Part shown: positions 24,183 through 54,606 of the stretch, piece by piece
Position numbering within the stretch: the first letter of the stretch is position 1
Layout: each line of letters starts with the position of its first letter
Source: Silurus meridionalis
Taxonomy: Eukaryota > Chordata > Actinopteri > Siluriformes > Siluridae
Length of the DNA: 64,000 nt
Assembly: GCF_014805685.1 (NCBI RefSeq)
Contig: NC_060909.1
Coordinates: forward strand, 4,896,292-4,960,291
Direction of reading: 5' to 3'
Notes under the pieces: model-generated
What the model was told of the DNA's origin: nothing
Databases searched by the model: none
What the model saw: only the letters and a program-made list of their open reading frames with translations
Made by a program: the position numbers and the translations under genes

Positions 24183-24640
24183 ACATGGACCAAATTTTCA
24201 GAACACCTCATTAGATTTGAATGTACTTTATGAATATCTCCTTACACAGTTAGTTCCTATTTGGTCTTATAATAACCTCCAGTCTTCTGGGAAGATGTTC
24301 CACTAGATCTTTGATTTCGCTTAGTTTGTGCTCATTTAAACGCTTTAGTGAAGTCAGGTACCGATGTAGGTAAGTGGAGGAGGCCTGGGGTGCAGTCAGT
24401 GTTCCATTTCATCCCAAAGGTGTTAAGGGGTTAAGGTCAGAGCTCTATAGCAGGAGATCTTCCACTCAAACCCATGTAAACAATATCTTACTGGGGCTGG
24501 CTTTGTGCACAGGGATAATGCCATGCTGGAACAGGTTTGGGTCTGCTTTTTTAAGTGAAGGAAAAATGTAATTCTACATCCAAAAACATTCTAAACAATG
24601 TCTAAAATTTTTTTTTCGATATATAAAGTGTCCAACACTA
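24183..24640 (-). pseudogene. Tc1-like element remnant, copy E (minus orientation)
   Basis: Inverted family ends (GGACCAAATTTTCAGAACAC and TATAAAGTGTCCAACAC). Inside, GTTAAGGTCAGAGCTCTATA is the reverse of the mutated DLNP coding stretch. Confidence 0.75.
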
Positions 24641-24814
24641 GTAGTAGTGTGTGGTCTAGCCAAGATAAACTCTTATTAGATCTGAATGGGGTAATGAATG
24701 TGTGTGGTACCCTATCATGGAATCCTTGTATGTTCCCAAGATAAGCTCCTAAACCAACACAAACCTGACAAGAAAACAGAGCATTTTCTGTCTAATATTG
24801 TTGCAATTCATCTT

Positions 24815-24985
24815 AATTTGTAGAACACTTTTAATGATGGACATTGTCTCAAAATCTTCCTGAGATGACATGAGGAAGAAACCTCGAAAGGAAAAAGATT
24901 TAAAGGGAACCCATCATCTGGGTGGCACCGAATGTCCACCGAATGTAATATTGAACTTGAAAACATACACAACAACGGCAGGGGT
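24815..24985 (-). repeat. fragment of the high-copy dispersed repeat (minus)
   Basis: AATGATGGACATTGTCTCAA and CATCATCTGGGTGGCACCGA are the reverse of the 13555-13995 family. Confidence 0.75.
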
Positions 24986-25067
24986 ATAAAAAAAAACTAT
25001 AGTTAGTGCAGTGTCACTGTGGCTACTCACTCCGTACTGGAAAAACGATTTGCAGTGCGCTGTATAA

Positions 25068-25632
25068 TTAAGATGGTGTTGCACGAATGCTCAAAACCAC
25101 TGCAGTCACTGGATTCTTTAAGACTTTAAATCCAGCTTCAAGAATTTCTCTTAAAAGGAGCAAATCCTGAAAATTCCACATATCGAGGGAGTGATTGAAT
25201 GAAGGCTGGAAGGAATGAAGACATTTGTTAAAGTATGCTGAAATAAGTAGAACATAAGCCAAATATATATTTAGAAAATTAAATATAAAAACATCTGTAT
25301 TACCCAAATGGGGTCTAACAAATAATAAATAATAAAATATTTAATTACATTCTTCCATTTATTCAATTGTTTTTAATCAAATCAATTTGTTCCAATTTAA
25401 TCCATTAAATCAATCAAATAAAAAGTGTATTGCATCAATTTGATTGACTCATTTTTATAGTAGTTATTTTGTATTTAAATTAAGCAGGCATTTTATTTAA
25501 AACTGTGTTAAAAATGTTAATAATGAACTCCTTTAATAAAAACATTGAACAGCAATTTTGTTTTGCATTTCTTCCCCCTAACTTGAAACAAACTGTGAAT
25601 TTTGTGTACTGTTACACCCTTACTGACAATAG
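25068..25632 (+). repeat. hAT-type element fragment, uninterrupted copy
   Basis: Co-linear with 30890-32225: TCCAGCTTCAAGAATTTCTC, CCTGAAAATTCCACATATCG, GGAAGGAATGAAGACATTTG, TTTTGCATTTCTTCCCCCTA and the right end GTTACACCCTTA. The left end is truncated. Useful as the empty-site comparison for the nested insertion at 31150-31944. Confidence 0.8.
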
Positions 25633-28176
25633 AGGTTTTAAAGAGCTATAAAACATTTACCTACCTGCTACTTCTTTTCCCAAACTCTCTTGAAATTTAT
25701 AAAACCATTAAAAAAAAAATTGCAACTTGTCTCGTTACCAAAGAACCCACAATGCACAAAGCCTTGAAGACTTTTCTGTGACAGAAATAATTACAGCTTT
25801 ACCTCCGACAGTTCCCAAGTGCCACGATGCAATTAAATACAGACAGCATCAGCGAGGCCTTTCTTACGATTTCGAAAATCCAACACGGACAGATTTCGGA
25901 TAGAAGCAGAGCAAAAACGCTGAACTTTTGCTCCTGTGTGAAATGAAAAAAAGTTAAGCTCAGCAAATTTCTCCCCCTAAAGTGGAGGGAGGAGAGGGGG
26001 ATTTGGTGAGGATCTGGAAAGGAGCTGACCGCTGAAAATAACGACACTTCCGCAAAGCTTGATGTCATCGTTTGTGTTTTAATACCAAAAATACAAGTCG
26101 TAACATTTTACAGTCAATGAAGTGTAAATAAATAAATTGAACGGAACACTAGATTTGTGAAACGCGGCCTTTTGTGCGACCACGCCGAAGGTGAACTAGA
26201 AAGAAAATTGTCCTAAAAAGGCATAGACAACTTTAAAGTCTACTGTCCTCGTCCTCCTTTGGCAGCGGTACAAACTTCTGATGATAACCTTTCCGTTAGT
26301 CAGGGGATAATCCTAGAAGAGGACGATTTTGTGATACGCTTTGGCTAGGTGATACTCCGTATATTTTTCTTTTCATTTTCTTCCCTGTAGTGTTACCTTA
26401 AAAATAGCAATTCTTAAAAAAAAAAATAAAAAAAAGAAGCCAAACTTCAGTACTATGTGTCAGAACAAGATTTTACAGTAAAAGCTTAATCCAGTCACAC
26501 ACAAAAAAAACAAAAACAAAACAGTTACAGGGCTTAAATGTTTGGTGTAATCTTGAAAAGGGAGTAAAAATGGAAGGCACATAGCTGACTGAGCACCCAT
26601 GATTCCGAGTTGTTGTTTTAATCAGTTACATGATGCATTGTAAAACTGTAGGTATGAATTAAAGCCAAATACACAAACAAACCACAAACTGTATTTCTTA
26701 TATCTCCAGAAAAAGCCATACAAAAACTAGCTAAACTATTTGTTGCTTCCTCCACCTTCTTCAAAAAAAAAGTCTACACGGATAAACAAGCGGCTCGCTT
26801 ATTAACCAGAACCGCAATACAGCAAATTTCATTCGGAACCTGCAAATCCGATCGCATCGACGTCGCTCGACCGAACGCGCACGCCTTTACGACGTAAGTA
26901 ATGGGAAAAAGCAATTCCCAGATCGTCTGCGATTTTTCCGAGCATCGTGTGCAAAGCTCGAACGACTGTGATTAAAATGCACAATGAGCTCCAGTGATTG
27001 CATGCTTTACATGCATGGAGTCATTATCTTCCTGATGCGTGCTCGTCTATCTATAAATTAGGCTGAGATATTCGTAATTCGGAGCGTCCGTATTACAAAA
27101 AAAACAAACTTCCTTTCGCTTTTCTTCCCCCCCGTACGCGATCTCAAAGCGGCATGAATTATGCATGCATTTTTTTCCTTCGCATAACTGTTGACACGAA
27201 ATCAATACAAATATGCAAATTTAGCCCTAATATAAGACTCATTTTTTCTTTTTTTGGGAAACTTTTTTTGACCAGAGGTAGCAGTCAATGTTTTTTTTTT
27301 CCTGTGGAAACCGTTTGGATATAAAATAATCCTTTGTGACCTGCTCATTGTAAAACTTCGCATCTTAAGTTTTAAAAGTACGAAGGAAAAAAAAATGTTA
27401 AATAAAAAAAAAATTTAAAAATAGAGAAAGAAAAAGGTCGAGTTTCTGTACTGGTTTAAATAGAAAAGGAAGAACTTAAAGCATTTAGTTAGATGTTCCT
27501 ATTAGGACAATTAAGTCTTTCAGTATGTTTCGTGACTGTGTATTTAAACACAGATAAATGCACGTTTCTGACTGGCTGTCGAGTGAGATACATTCCTGAT
27601 ATGACGCCTCGTTCAGCACCTCGTGAGCCGCAAAAGGGTGTCGATAGCACCGAAGAAAGAACCGACTGGCGTCGAGCGTAACGGAAGGGTGCATGGCGAG
27701 ATATATAAATAAGCGTGATAAATATTTACAGAAAAATACAGACGAACGGAAACGAAATTCACCTACGACCGTTTTCTTACTTTCCCTTAACCGTATACAC
27801 AATATAAACAATACTGATAAATAATCTAATGGTGAAAAAGAGAAGCTGCCCTGTGGACGATTATAATCATGTCATGAAGTTGAAGTGAAGACTTTGAGGT
27901 ATAAAATATTGAAAGAAAATTCACCTGTGATGTTACGCAGTTAAAATATGTACTTGGATATTATTTATTTATCTATCAGTCATATTGTTTTAGATGAAAT
28001 CTTAAACCTTAAAAAAAAAAAAAAAAAAAAAGAATTTCTCTGAATCTTTGAAGCTGTATATCAAAAAGCATTAAAGAAAAGAAAAAAAGTGCAATGGAAA
28101 AAAAATATATACAAAAACGGTACTGGCTCTAATTTTTGAAGAGATTTATTGTACTGTACGGGCATCCACCAATCGC
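25633..28176 (-). other. ZNF507: probable ZNF507 3' untranslated region and flank
   Basis: No transposon remnants are recognisable from ~26,080 to 28,130, in contrast to everything around it. That fits a transcribed 3' UTR read leftward from the stop at 28177. Minus-strand AATAAA candidates lie at 28150-28145 (only ~27 bases after the stop), near 27964, and others further left; I cannot choose. Bases 28011-28030 are an A run. The left limit is unknown. Confidence 0.4.
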
Positions 28177-47160
<18,984 letters not shown>

Positions 47161-47655
47161 ACCTAAGTACGAAAGCAAATACATCGTATTAATTTCCCAG
47201 TGGATATATTATTAAAAAGTGAAATATTATAATATGATATAAGAAATATTAAGAAAAAACAGTATATTTATTTTGCTAACCTAGCAAGGCTTTTTTTAAT
47301 GTTTTAAATCCGCAAGTTTTTTTTATTATTCTTTTATTCTTTCTTTTTTGTCTGCAAAGTGACTTTTTGGACCAAACATGTAAGTAATAGAACACAGAAG
47401 GTCCAAGTTACAATGGTTTGACTTACAATTTTTCGATCTTATTGTAAAAATTGCTGTTTTGCTAAATGATGTACTGTAATTTGTTAAGTTCTTAATAAAT
47501 TGTAGTATTCTACCCCATACTGTTCATTATTTACGACTTCTAGGTATCTGATTTCAGTCTTTTATACATTAAAGGCAACTTTTCTATAAAACCTTCTATA
47601 TACATAGAAAGATTTGTTTTGTGAAAGTAATTTTGTAAAAAAAAAAAAGGAAATA

Positions 47656-47977
47656 CAGATGTTTCCCGGGTTACGACGGTTTGACTTACGATACGACAAA
47701 ATTGTAAAAATAAAAAAAAATTTCACGTACATTCATGTAAAGTACATTGGATGCGCAACGGTTTCAAACCGCAATATCAGTGATAAAAGCGCGAGCGCCC
47801 GGGTATGCCGCATGCTTGTAGTGGCAAAAAAACAAGAGGAAAGCCATCAGTTTAGAGCGAAAAATCTAAATTATAAAATCAGCATGTGGCAGGAAAAACC
47901 ATCAGTGTCCTAGCACTGTCTTCCACTTACGATGGGGTTCTCGAAACGTATCTCCATCGTAAGTAGGGGACTAGCTG
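47656..47977. mobile_element. non-autonomous pogo/Tigger-like element
   Basis: Left end CAGATGTTTCCCGGGTTACG and reverse of right end CAGCTAGTCCCCTACTTACG, with TA at both flanks (47654-47655, 47978-47979). The motif GGTTTGACTTAC also occurs in a separate fragment at ~47405-47455. No intact frame. Confidence 0.8.
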
Positions 47978-48189
47978 TATATTTGATATTCAATATCGAC
48001 TCGATGTCTCGAGAAGGCTGTTAAAAGAATGTCCACCACTGGAACAAATAGGAATATTTGATTTAAGGAATAAAGATTTGAGCATTCTAAACAAATCAAA
48101 TCATTGGAAAATTATTTTAATCTAGCAGTGTCATTACTGTCCCTGCTGAATGCTGTTCGGGGTTTTCTTCATTATGATATCCATAGTGA

Positions 48190-48290
48190 CATCATAAGGT
48201 TAACGGCTATACTCCAGGGTCCAGCAGTGGCAGCTTGGAAGTGAAGGGATATGAACTCATGACCTTGCGGTCACCTTATGTTTATGTCTG
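48190..48290 (-). repeat. SINE fragment (minus)
   Basis: CCAGCAGTGGCAGCTTGGAA and ACTCATGACCTTGCGGTCAC are reverse SINE body and B box. Confidence 0.55.
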
Positions 48291-48429
48291 GATGGTGTTA
48301 CAGTCAGAATCAAGAACCGGATTTTGACTCCCCGCACCCAACACTTTCCCTCTATAGTTACAATAAATACCGTGCTGTTTGGGGGTTACTGTGTGTCGTA
48401 ACTGAAACCTTGCAGCAGACATTATGTTG

Positions 48430-48680
48430 TTATATTCTCACTTAGTGGTTAAGGTGCTGGGTTACTGATCGGAAGGTCGGGGGTTCAAGGCCCGGTATTG
48501 CCAAGCTGCCACTCTTGGGCCCTTGAGCAAGGCCCTTAACCATCTGTGCTCCAGGGGCGCCGTATCATGGCAAACCCTGCTCTCTGACCCTCAACTTCTG
48601 AGCAAGCTGGGATATGGAAAGAACAAATTTTACTGTGCTGTAATGTATATGTGACAAATAAACACACTTCTATTCTATTC
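48430..48680 (+). repeat. tRNA-derived SINE, longer variant
   Basis: A box TTAGTGGTTAAGGTGCTGGG, B box GGGTTCAAGGCCCGG, body CCCTTGAGCAAGGCCCTTAA, and an extra 3' part CAAATTTTACTGTGCTGTAA ending in an A-rich AATAAACAC. Confidence 0.85.
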
Positions 48681-49939
48681 ACCAAACAGGAAATGAAACC
48701 TTCCAACTCTAATAGTGACAACTCCATGACCACAAGTTTGAATGGCTTAAGGTCAGAAGTTCACAAACCCAACCTAAAGTACCATTCATTAGTTTCAGGC
48801 CAGAAGAAGAAGTCGTCAGCTGTTTGCCTTAAGAGGGGTCTGACCCCGAGCAGGTCAGCAGGAGCCGGGTTTAAAATACCCTGACTCTATTATTGCACGC
48901 CTGAGGATCGTCACACTGCGGCTTTGTGACTCATAGCATGACTTTCGCCCCAGACCAGATCAGCCTGGCCTTTTCTTCATGAGGTTTGGTTTCAGGGTGT
49001 GTGTACTTGTAGCACCTGAACGTCAAAAAAAAAAAAGATAAGATGACTTTATCTCTCGGCCAAGCGCGTGCACGTCGTATCAGTAGGAAATATCAGATTT
49101 CCTTTGATTTCCTTCGCCTTCCATGTCTGACCACAAAGCACTCCGCAACTTCTGCTTTCTTTGGCATGATGGTGTGAAAGCAGGATTTCACTTCCTAATA
49201 AAACACACACACACGTGTATCATAAAAACATGAACACATGAGTCATGGCTTGAACTTCAGTTGGGTTCAGCTGAAAAAGGGGATGAAGTTTGGGCAGGAT
49301 TTATGACGTACACAATTAAAGTTTTATTCCCATCATACATTTTTTTTTTGGATATCTAAACTATAAAAAAAAAAAGAGGATTGAAATAATCCCCAATATT
49401 ATTATCTCAATATTTGAGAAACCTCAACCCATCACAAGATGCATCCAGAGATGGGGTGGTTTAAAAACCATGAGCATGAAGAAATAAGATGAAATTGAGT
49501 TCATGATAACTAATGAAAGCTCCAGACGTTCTCTGGTCACCAAACCACGTCGTTCCTCAAAGCCATGGAGGTTTATGCCATCACTATACAACGAGGAGAT
49601 ACACATGGCGAGAATCTGGCTGTATCCCAAATGCATGTCTTGCTCCCTAGAAAGGCGCACTACATACAGGACGATTTCACAGCTTCCAAGTGCACTAGAT
49701 ATAAGTGATGGAGGCGTTTAGGACTCAGCCTGCGACTCACACTGAAGACCAGCCACGGTGGAAAAAAGAAGACACTTAAAACCCTGGCGTTGTTTCCTAA
49801 CCACCTCGGAATCATGCAACTTTTATAATCAGGGAGTCATTTACTTACTGATGCAGCAGCTCCTACTGATCTTTGGCCCCAGGTCGCTTGGGATTCGCAG
49901 TTTTTTTTTACTCTCAGGCAGTAAAAAAAAAAAAGTATC

Positions 49940-50060
49940 TCACTTTTTTCTCACGCTGCGCTCAAAATGGCGAGCATGGACCGCCGATCACGTGACACCA
50001 ATTTGGTCAGGTGACCAGCCAGGAATGAGAACGTGACGTCAACCACGATGCCGCGTGTGG
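49940..50060 (-). promoter_or_regulatory. ZNF507: probable ZNF507 promoter
   Basis: CpG-richer patch upstream of the gene with a perfect CRE palindrome TGACGTCA (50034-50041), an E box CACGTG (49989-49994), CCAAT at 49998, and AAAATGGC of YY1 type near 49964. Inverted and direct CCAAT motifs lie further right (~50131 and ~50157). The transcription start and untranslated exon are not defined; AGC|GTGAGA at ~49955 is one possible donor. Confidence 0.5.
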
Positions 50061-52400
50061 TTCACCCCCACACCCACCTGTTCGCCCACTAATCCCGCCT
50101 CTAACTCTTTTTCATGCTTGTGATTGGACAGTTAAAACGCACATTGGTGTCCTATTATCCAATCCCAAAACAGCTCGCTTTTGCACTAGACCCATTTCAC
50201 ATGCGCCATCTAGCGTCAATACGGTGTGTTACATTTAAAAATATATACAGTATAAAATTAGTTTTTATGAAATAACACGCCATAATTACAAATCATTATG
50301 TATAGGCAAACAAATTCTAATTATGCCAAGCCAGTTTTTTTTCAAAACATACTTCATAAAATCATTGGCATGCTCAATACACTTTCTTTCATACAGGCTT
50401 CTAATAAATATTTAATTATTGAACAAAATTAATGCGAATTCAACCAAAGAATTGTATTAATTTGTCAGTGAGCTTGAAGTATAACTTCATTACAGTATTG
50501 TGTTCTATTAGATATACATTACCTTGTATAATTGTATTAGTTTTACTTCTATTCTATTGTAAATGAGCTTTTATTCCACTATAATATAATATATTCTATT
50601 TTTACACTTGCATTTGATATTTAGCAGACACCATTATACATAGCGACAAACAAAAGTGCTCTGAGTCGCTGTCAATTGATAAATAAACACTGGTTCACTA
50701 GATTTCAGGCCGAGGATAATATCAGCCTAAAGTCTGTTGAAAGGAACCATAACACCCTTAAAAAAAAAAAAAATGTTTTCTTTTGTGTATTTTGTTTATT
50801 CTTTAAATGTTTACCCTCTTTTTCTTGCAATTTATGTAACATAGTGGTCGTAGTTAAATAATAAATTATGAGATTGTATGGTGTGATGCAAAGTGTTTTA
50901 TTCCTCTTATACTGTATCACAGCAATGTTTCAGTGGCTACTATGTATAGAGTACTCAGGGTTTTGTCAATTATCTAGACACTTAAAATGGAAAGGTATCC
51001 AGTTGTTAAGATATTAGACTTTGGACCAGAAGGTCAAGATTTAAAAACCCCTTAAACCAATCTGCCTCTGCTGGACGAAGCAGAACAAGACCCTTAACCC
51101 TCGACTGCTCAGTTGTAATTGTAATGGATAAGGATGTCTTCCAAATGTTGTACATATAGAAGTCCAATAGTCTGAAAGAACTAGTGTTTATACTACTATT
51201 TAACTGTATATTCATTTTGTTCTTCAGCTTTTTATTTGTACTGTTTTTAATATTTCATTTTATGATTTTGCCTTCAAAGCTTTTATTGCTCTGCTGTGTA
51301 TGGTAATGTATGTTACGATATTTAAAACTATTTAAAAAGTATATGTATATACTATACTTATACTATATAACATAGGATTATATAAGACAAGATAAGATAT
51401 TACAAATTCTATTATTGGCAATAACTTGAGTGAAAAGTAAAATCGCTTAAACATTTACACGTGTTTTTTAGTATTTGGTATGCACCCACAAACACTTTAA
51501 TGACTAGTACTTAGTACTTAAGTTTTTGCAAAATCTTATGTCAATTTTTCAGATCGAATTTATTTGAGGGTCTTTTGAACACACGCTTCAGTAAAAGAAA
51601 ACCTGACCTACGTATATAGTGTATAGAACATAAAGCTTGTCAAACTATGGGTTATCAAAGCAGTAAACTGCGCTTCCACTGTTTACACGTGTATGCCGTA
51701 AATGTGTATAGGTGTGGTGAACGACAAACCATGCTGATTTCCGGTGGAAACATCTGTCTTCCTCTGAAAAGAATACAGGGACTTAAAGACATAGGATGTC
51801 GTGTCTGTGGACAGAGTACCTTGAAGCAAATGTTGGACGCATTTAGGAAACGGGACTTCCTTGCATGTTTTCCAGTCGTTAAGTTTTTGTTGTCATCGTA
51901 AAGACGTTTTGAAACGTGCTTGAGAAGCATTGTTGAGTTGAATTTTCCGAAAGCACTGCAGCACAAAACGCTACAGTGAAAAAGTTTCCCAAATCCGTAA
52001 TCTAAACAGGAGTTTGTTTATTATAAATTTACTGGAATTAAAACATGGACAAGGCTTACGCTTATGCTGAGTTGAAAAGCTTAGGATTGAGCCAAGACAG
52101 AACAAAATATAAAAAAAAACACATGACAGGAAGAAAGTATTAAAATCCTGTGCTATTTAAATTAATTCTATGGACAAAATTATTGGGACACATGACCGAG
52201 CTTCAACCACTAAACTACCAACTTAACCAGAACTGTAATTTGCATGACAAGATCTTTACTTGTCACCTACCTTTATTCTTTATCTTACTCATTGACTAGT
52301 GAAAACAAATAGTCATGCAACCATTGTATTACACAGTTTTCCTTTGAAAATTGTTCATATGCTCTATGTTAACCTGAACAAAATTAGACAAGAGTAAAGC
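50061..52400. other. intergenic, mostly unrecognised, with SINE fragments
   Basis: AT-rich. SINE tail-like piece at ~50615-50655 (reverse) and a decayed SINE at 50985-51165. The open frame near 51647-51901 is open on both strands and has no known relatives. Confidence 0.45.
50985..51165 (+). repeat. tRNA-derived SINE, decayed
   Basis: TATCCAGTTGTTAAGATATT (A-box end), AAGACCCTTAACCCTCGACT and GGATAAGGATGTCTTCCAAA. Confidence 0.7.
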
Positions 52401-52439
52401 CACAGTGTAACATCAGTTACAGTCGTAGCATACACAAGG

Positions 52440-52760
52440 AAATTAGAGCTCTATCTCTGAGCTACAGTGCAACCCCTCAGGACTGGTGGATGTGATTAGG
52501 CCTGTGTCACTGGCCCTCCTGTGCCGCGAGTGAAATATGAATGAAATTATCTCGGTGTGTGATTTGTGCAATTTGGGTGCGAGTGAAAGAGAGGGGAGTA
52601 ATAAGAGCACATTGGTGCCGTCATTTCTGTGTGCCACGCGATGAAGGTCCGGTCTCTCAGCATGGCCCGAGCGGAGGTCGAGAGAGGGGAGGAGGCGAAG
52701 GGAGAGGCCGCTAACATCCCTAATGCACAGTTTGGATTTATTGTTTTAATTAAGTACAAA
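52440..52760. promoter_or_regulatory. unique GC-balanced block, candidate conserved non-coding element
   Basis: Contrasts with AT-rich surroundings, contains no repeat I recognise and no supported exon. Ends in homeodomain-type TTATTGTTTTAATTAAG. Short open frames on the minus strand are incompatible with each other. Candidate only. Confidence 0.3.
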
Positions 52761-53339
52761 GGCAGTTCATCATAAACTGTTTATGGACGCGAATGCACTG
52801 GCGTAAAGATCGTCGTCTAAGGGATGGGAGGGGAGAATGAGCAAAAAAACAAACAAAAATCAACCCACCTTGTTTTTGTGTTCGGTTTTCTGTGCTCTCT
52901 GTAGTGAGCCGTTGAGGCTCTTGTCGAAGTCTTTCATATCTTTGATGCATTAAGAACATTCTGGCATGAATCACAAACGTCTTATTTCGCTGCCACAGCT
53001 TGCGTACGGCATGGCTCAGATCAGCTATCAAGAAGCCGTTCCCCTCCCCAACCAGCAATTTTTTAAATGTCTCCAGGCTGTGGCATTTTCTTGTCTGATT
53101 CCACTGTATATTTGCTGCGTGACACGCTGTCGAGCACCGTTCTGATTGAAAACCAAAGGTGACGATTGTGTTTTCTGAATGACAAGCTTCTTCTCTCTCA
53201 TGGCTCAAAGCAAAATGAGCACCGAATGACTGGGATAGAATGAAGCCATAACCTGATGTATGCCTCCAAATAATGAGGAGCGGGGAAAAAAAGGGAGGGA
53301 GGCATTCGATATTAGGGGCAGCGCAGCCTATCTGACCCC

Positions 53340-53660
53340 AAACACGCTAAATAAATACACACAGTGTTTGATGTGCATTATTTATTTCATCTAGGCAGTG
53401 AGGGCTTCGCTATTAGGGGTTCACCCCCTTGTCGGAGTGCTGTGGCCTAATGTAATGTCTCCCCCGCCCCCCACCTCCCCTCCCCATTGCGGTACTTGGT
53501 CAAGTTGCATATCTGTCTTCTTCCGTGTGATTTTATTAACTCTAATATCCACACTTCCTATTACCCCGGCTGCCTCTCACTCAACGGCACACCGGCTCTC
53601 CCCTCTAATTCAGAGTGCCACGAGATATGCTTTCACTCACATTATGCTCTAGCCTGGAGC
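53340..53660. promoter_or_regulatory. second candidate conserved non-coding block
   Basis: Starts with TGTGCATTATTTATTTCATC, includes a C-rich core (CTCCCCCGCCCCCCACCTCC), and lacks repeat signatures. Function inferred only from composition. Confidence 0.3.
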
Positions 53661-54600
53661 AAAGCAGCCTGTTCCTTTGAAAATGTTGGAATTAGGTTAT
53701 TTCTATTGATGTATTAAAGTAATACTTCAGTTTAAGTTATTATTTTAGGATTTTTTTTCTTTCCCCTTCTTCATGTTTTGCTTTCTTCTTTTTTCTGCTT
53801 GTCTTGGTTTAGGGAGTGATAGAGTGAAGTCAGCTGGGTTGACAAAAGCTCATTCTTTTTTTTTTTATTATTATTATTATTTTTTTAATTCACCGATATG
53901 TGAAATTAAAATGCATTGTGTATTATTTTAATTCCAATGTCTCCATTTTCATTTTGGATCTGCCATGCTGCGATCTTTAGCATTAACAAAGCAAAATTAT
54001 AGATTGCTGTAAAATGTCAAAAATTACTTTTTTCAGAAAAACAAGAAAAAAAAAGACATTACCATGTTCTTGTTTATAAATACAAACAGACATTATTGCA
54101 TATTTATTAAAAATTTCATATTTTAGCACTGATTTTGTTTTGCTAATGTTTTCTCCTCCTGGTTAAGCTGAGGTGCTCTTTTGATAGCAAAAATATCCAC
54201 CTGCACCTGATTTTCTGGCACACTTAGATCCGAATTTGCATGTGTTTCCATTCCAAAACATCAATGAATGTAAGGAATTCCTTTAAGCCAGATTCATTTC
54301 CTTCAAGTACAGTCTATTAATGCCACCACAGTTCAGTGTAAACAGGCTTCTTTACCCAGCATCAGCATACAACACACTGAAACATGTATTTTATCTGTAG
54401 TACAACCAATTGAGTTATATAATTCAAGGAATTGATGAAATGATCAAATGCCCAATAACCTAATTAAGCACAAGACATACCAAACTTACTGTTGTAATTT
54501 TGGCCAGACAATTATTTGTACAACTTATCCCTTTTTTTGTACAGCAAGCTTACACCGTCTTAATGCCAGTTCACGGATACTTTCCATTTTCACCTACTTT
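53661..54600. other. intergenic, AT-rich, nothing recognised
   Basis: T-rich low complexity near 53750 and 53860. Confidence 0.45.
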
Positions 54601-54606
54601 GAAATC

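Larger units (their letters stand above)
47161..49940 (-). other. ZNF507: ZNF507 5' intron
   Basis: Between the coding exon acceptor at 47162-47163 and the probable promoter. Contains the transposon at 47656-47977, SINE pieces, and otherwise unique sequence. No further coding exon recognised. Confidence 0.5.

Noticed and set aside
47161..47184. Upstream in-frame Met of ZNF507 (eight codons earlier)
   Set aside because: A TACTTAG acceptor lies between it and the Met of MEDSSGV, which matches the known N-terminus.
52750..53208. 152-codon minus-strand open frame
   Set aside because: No recognisable motif, no splice context; composition typical of non-coding flank. I could not exclude a lineage-specific gene.
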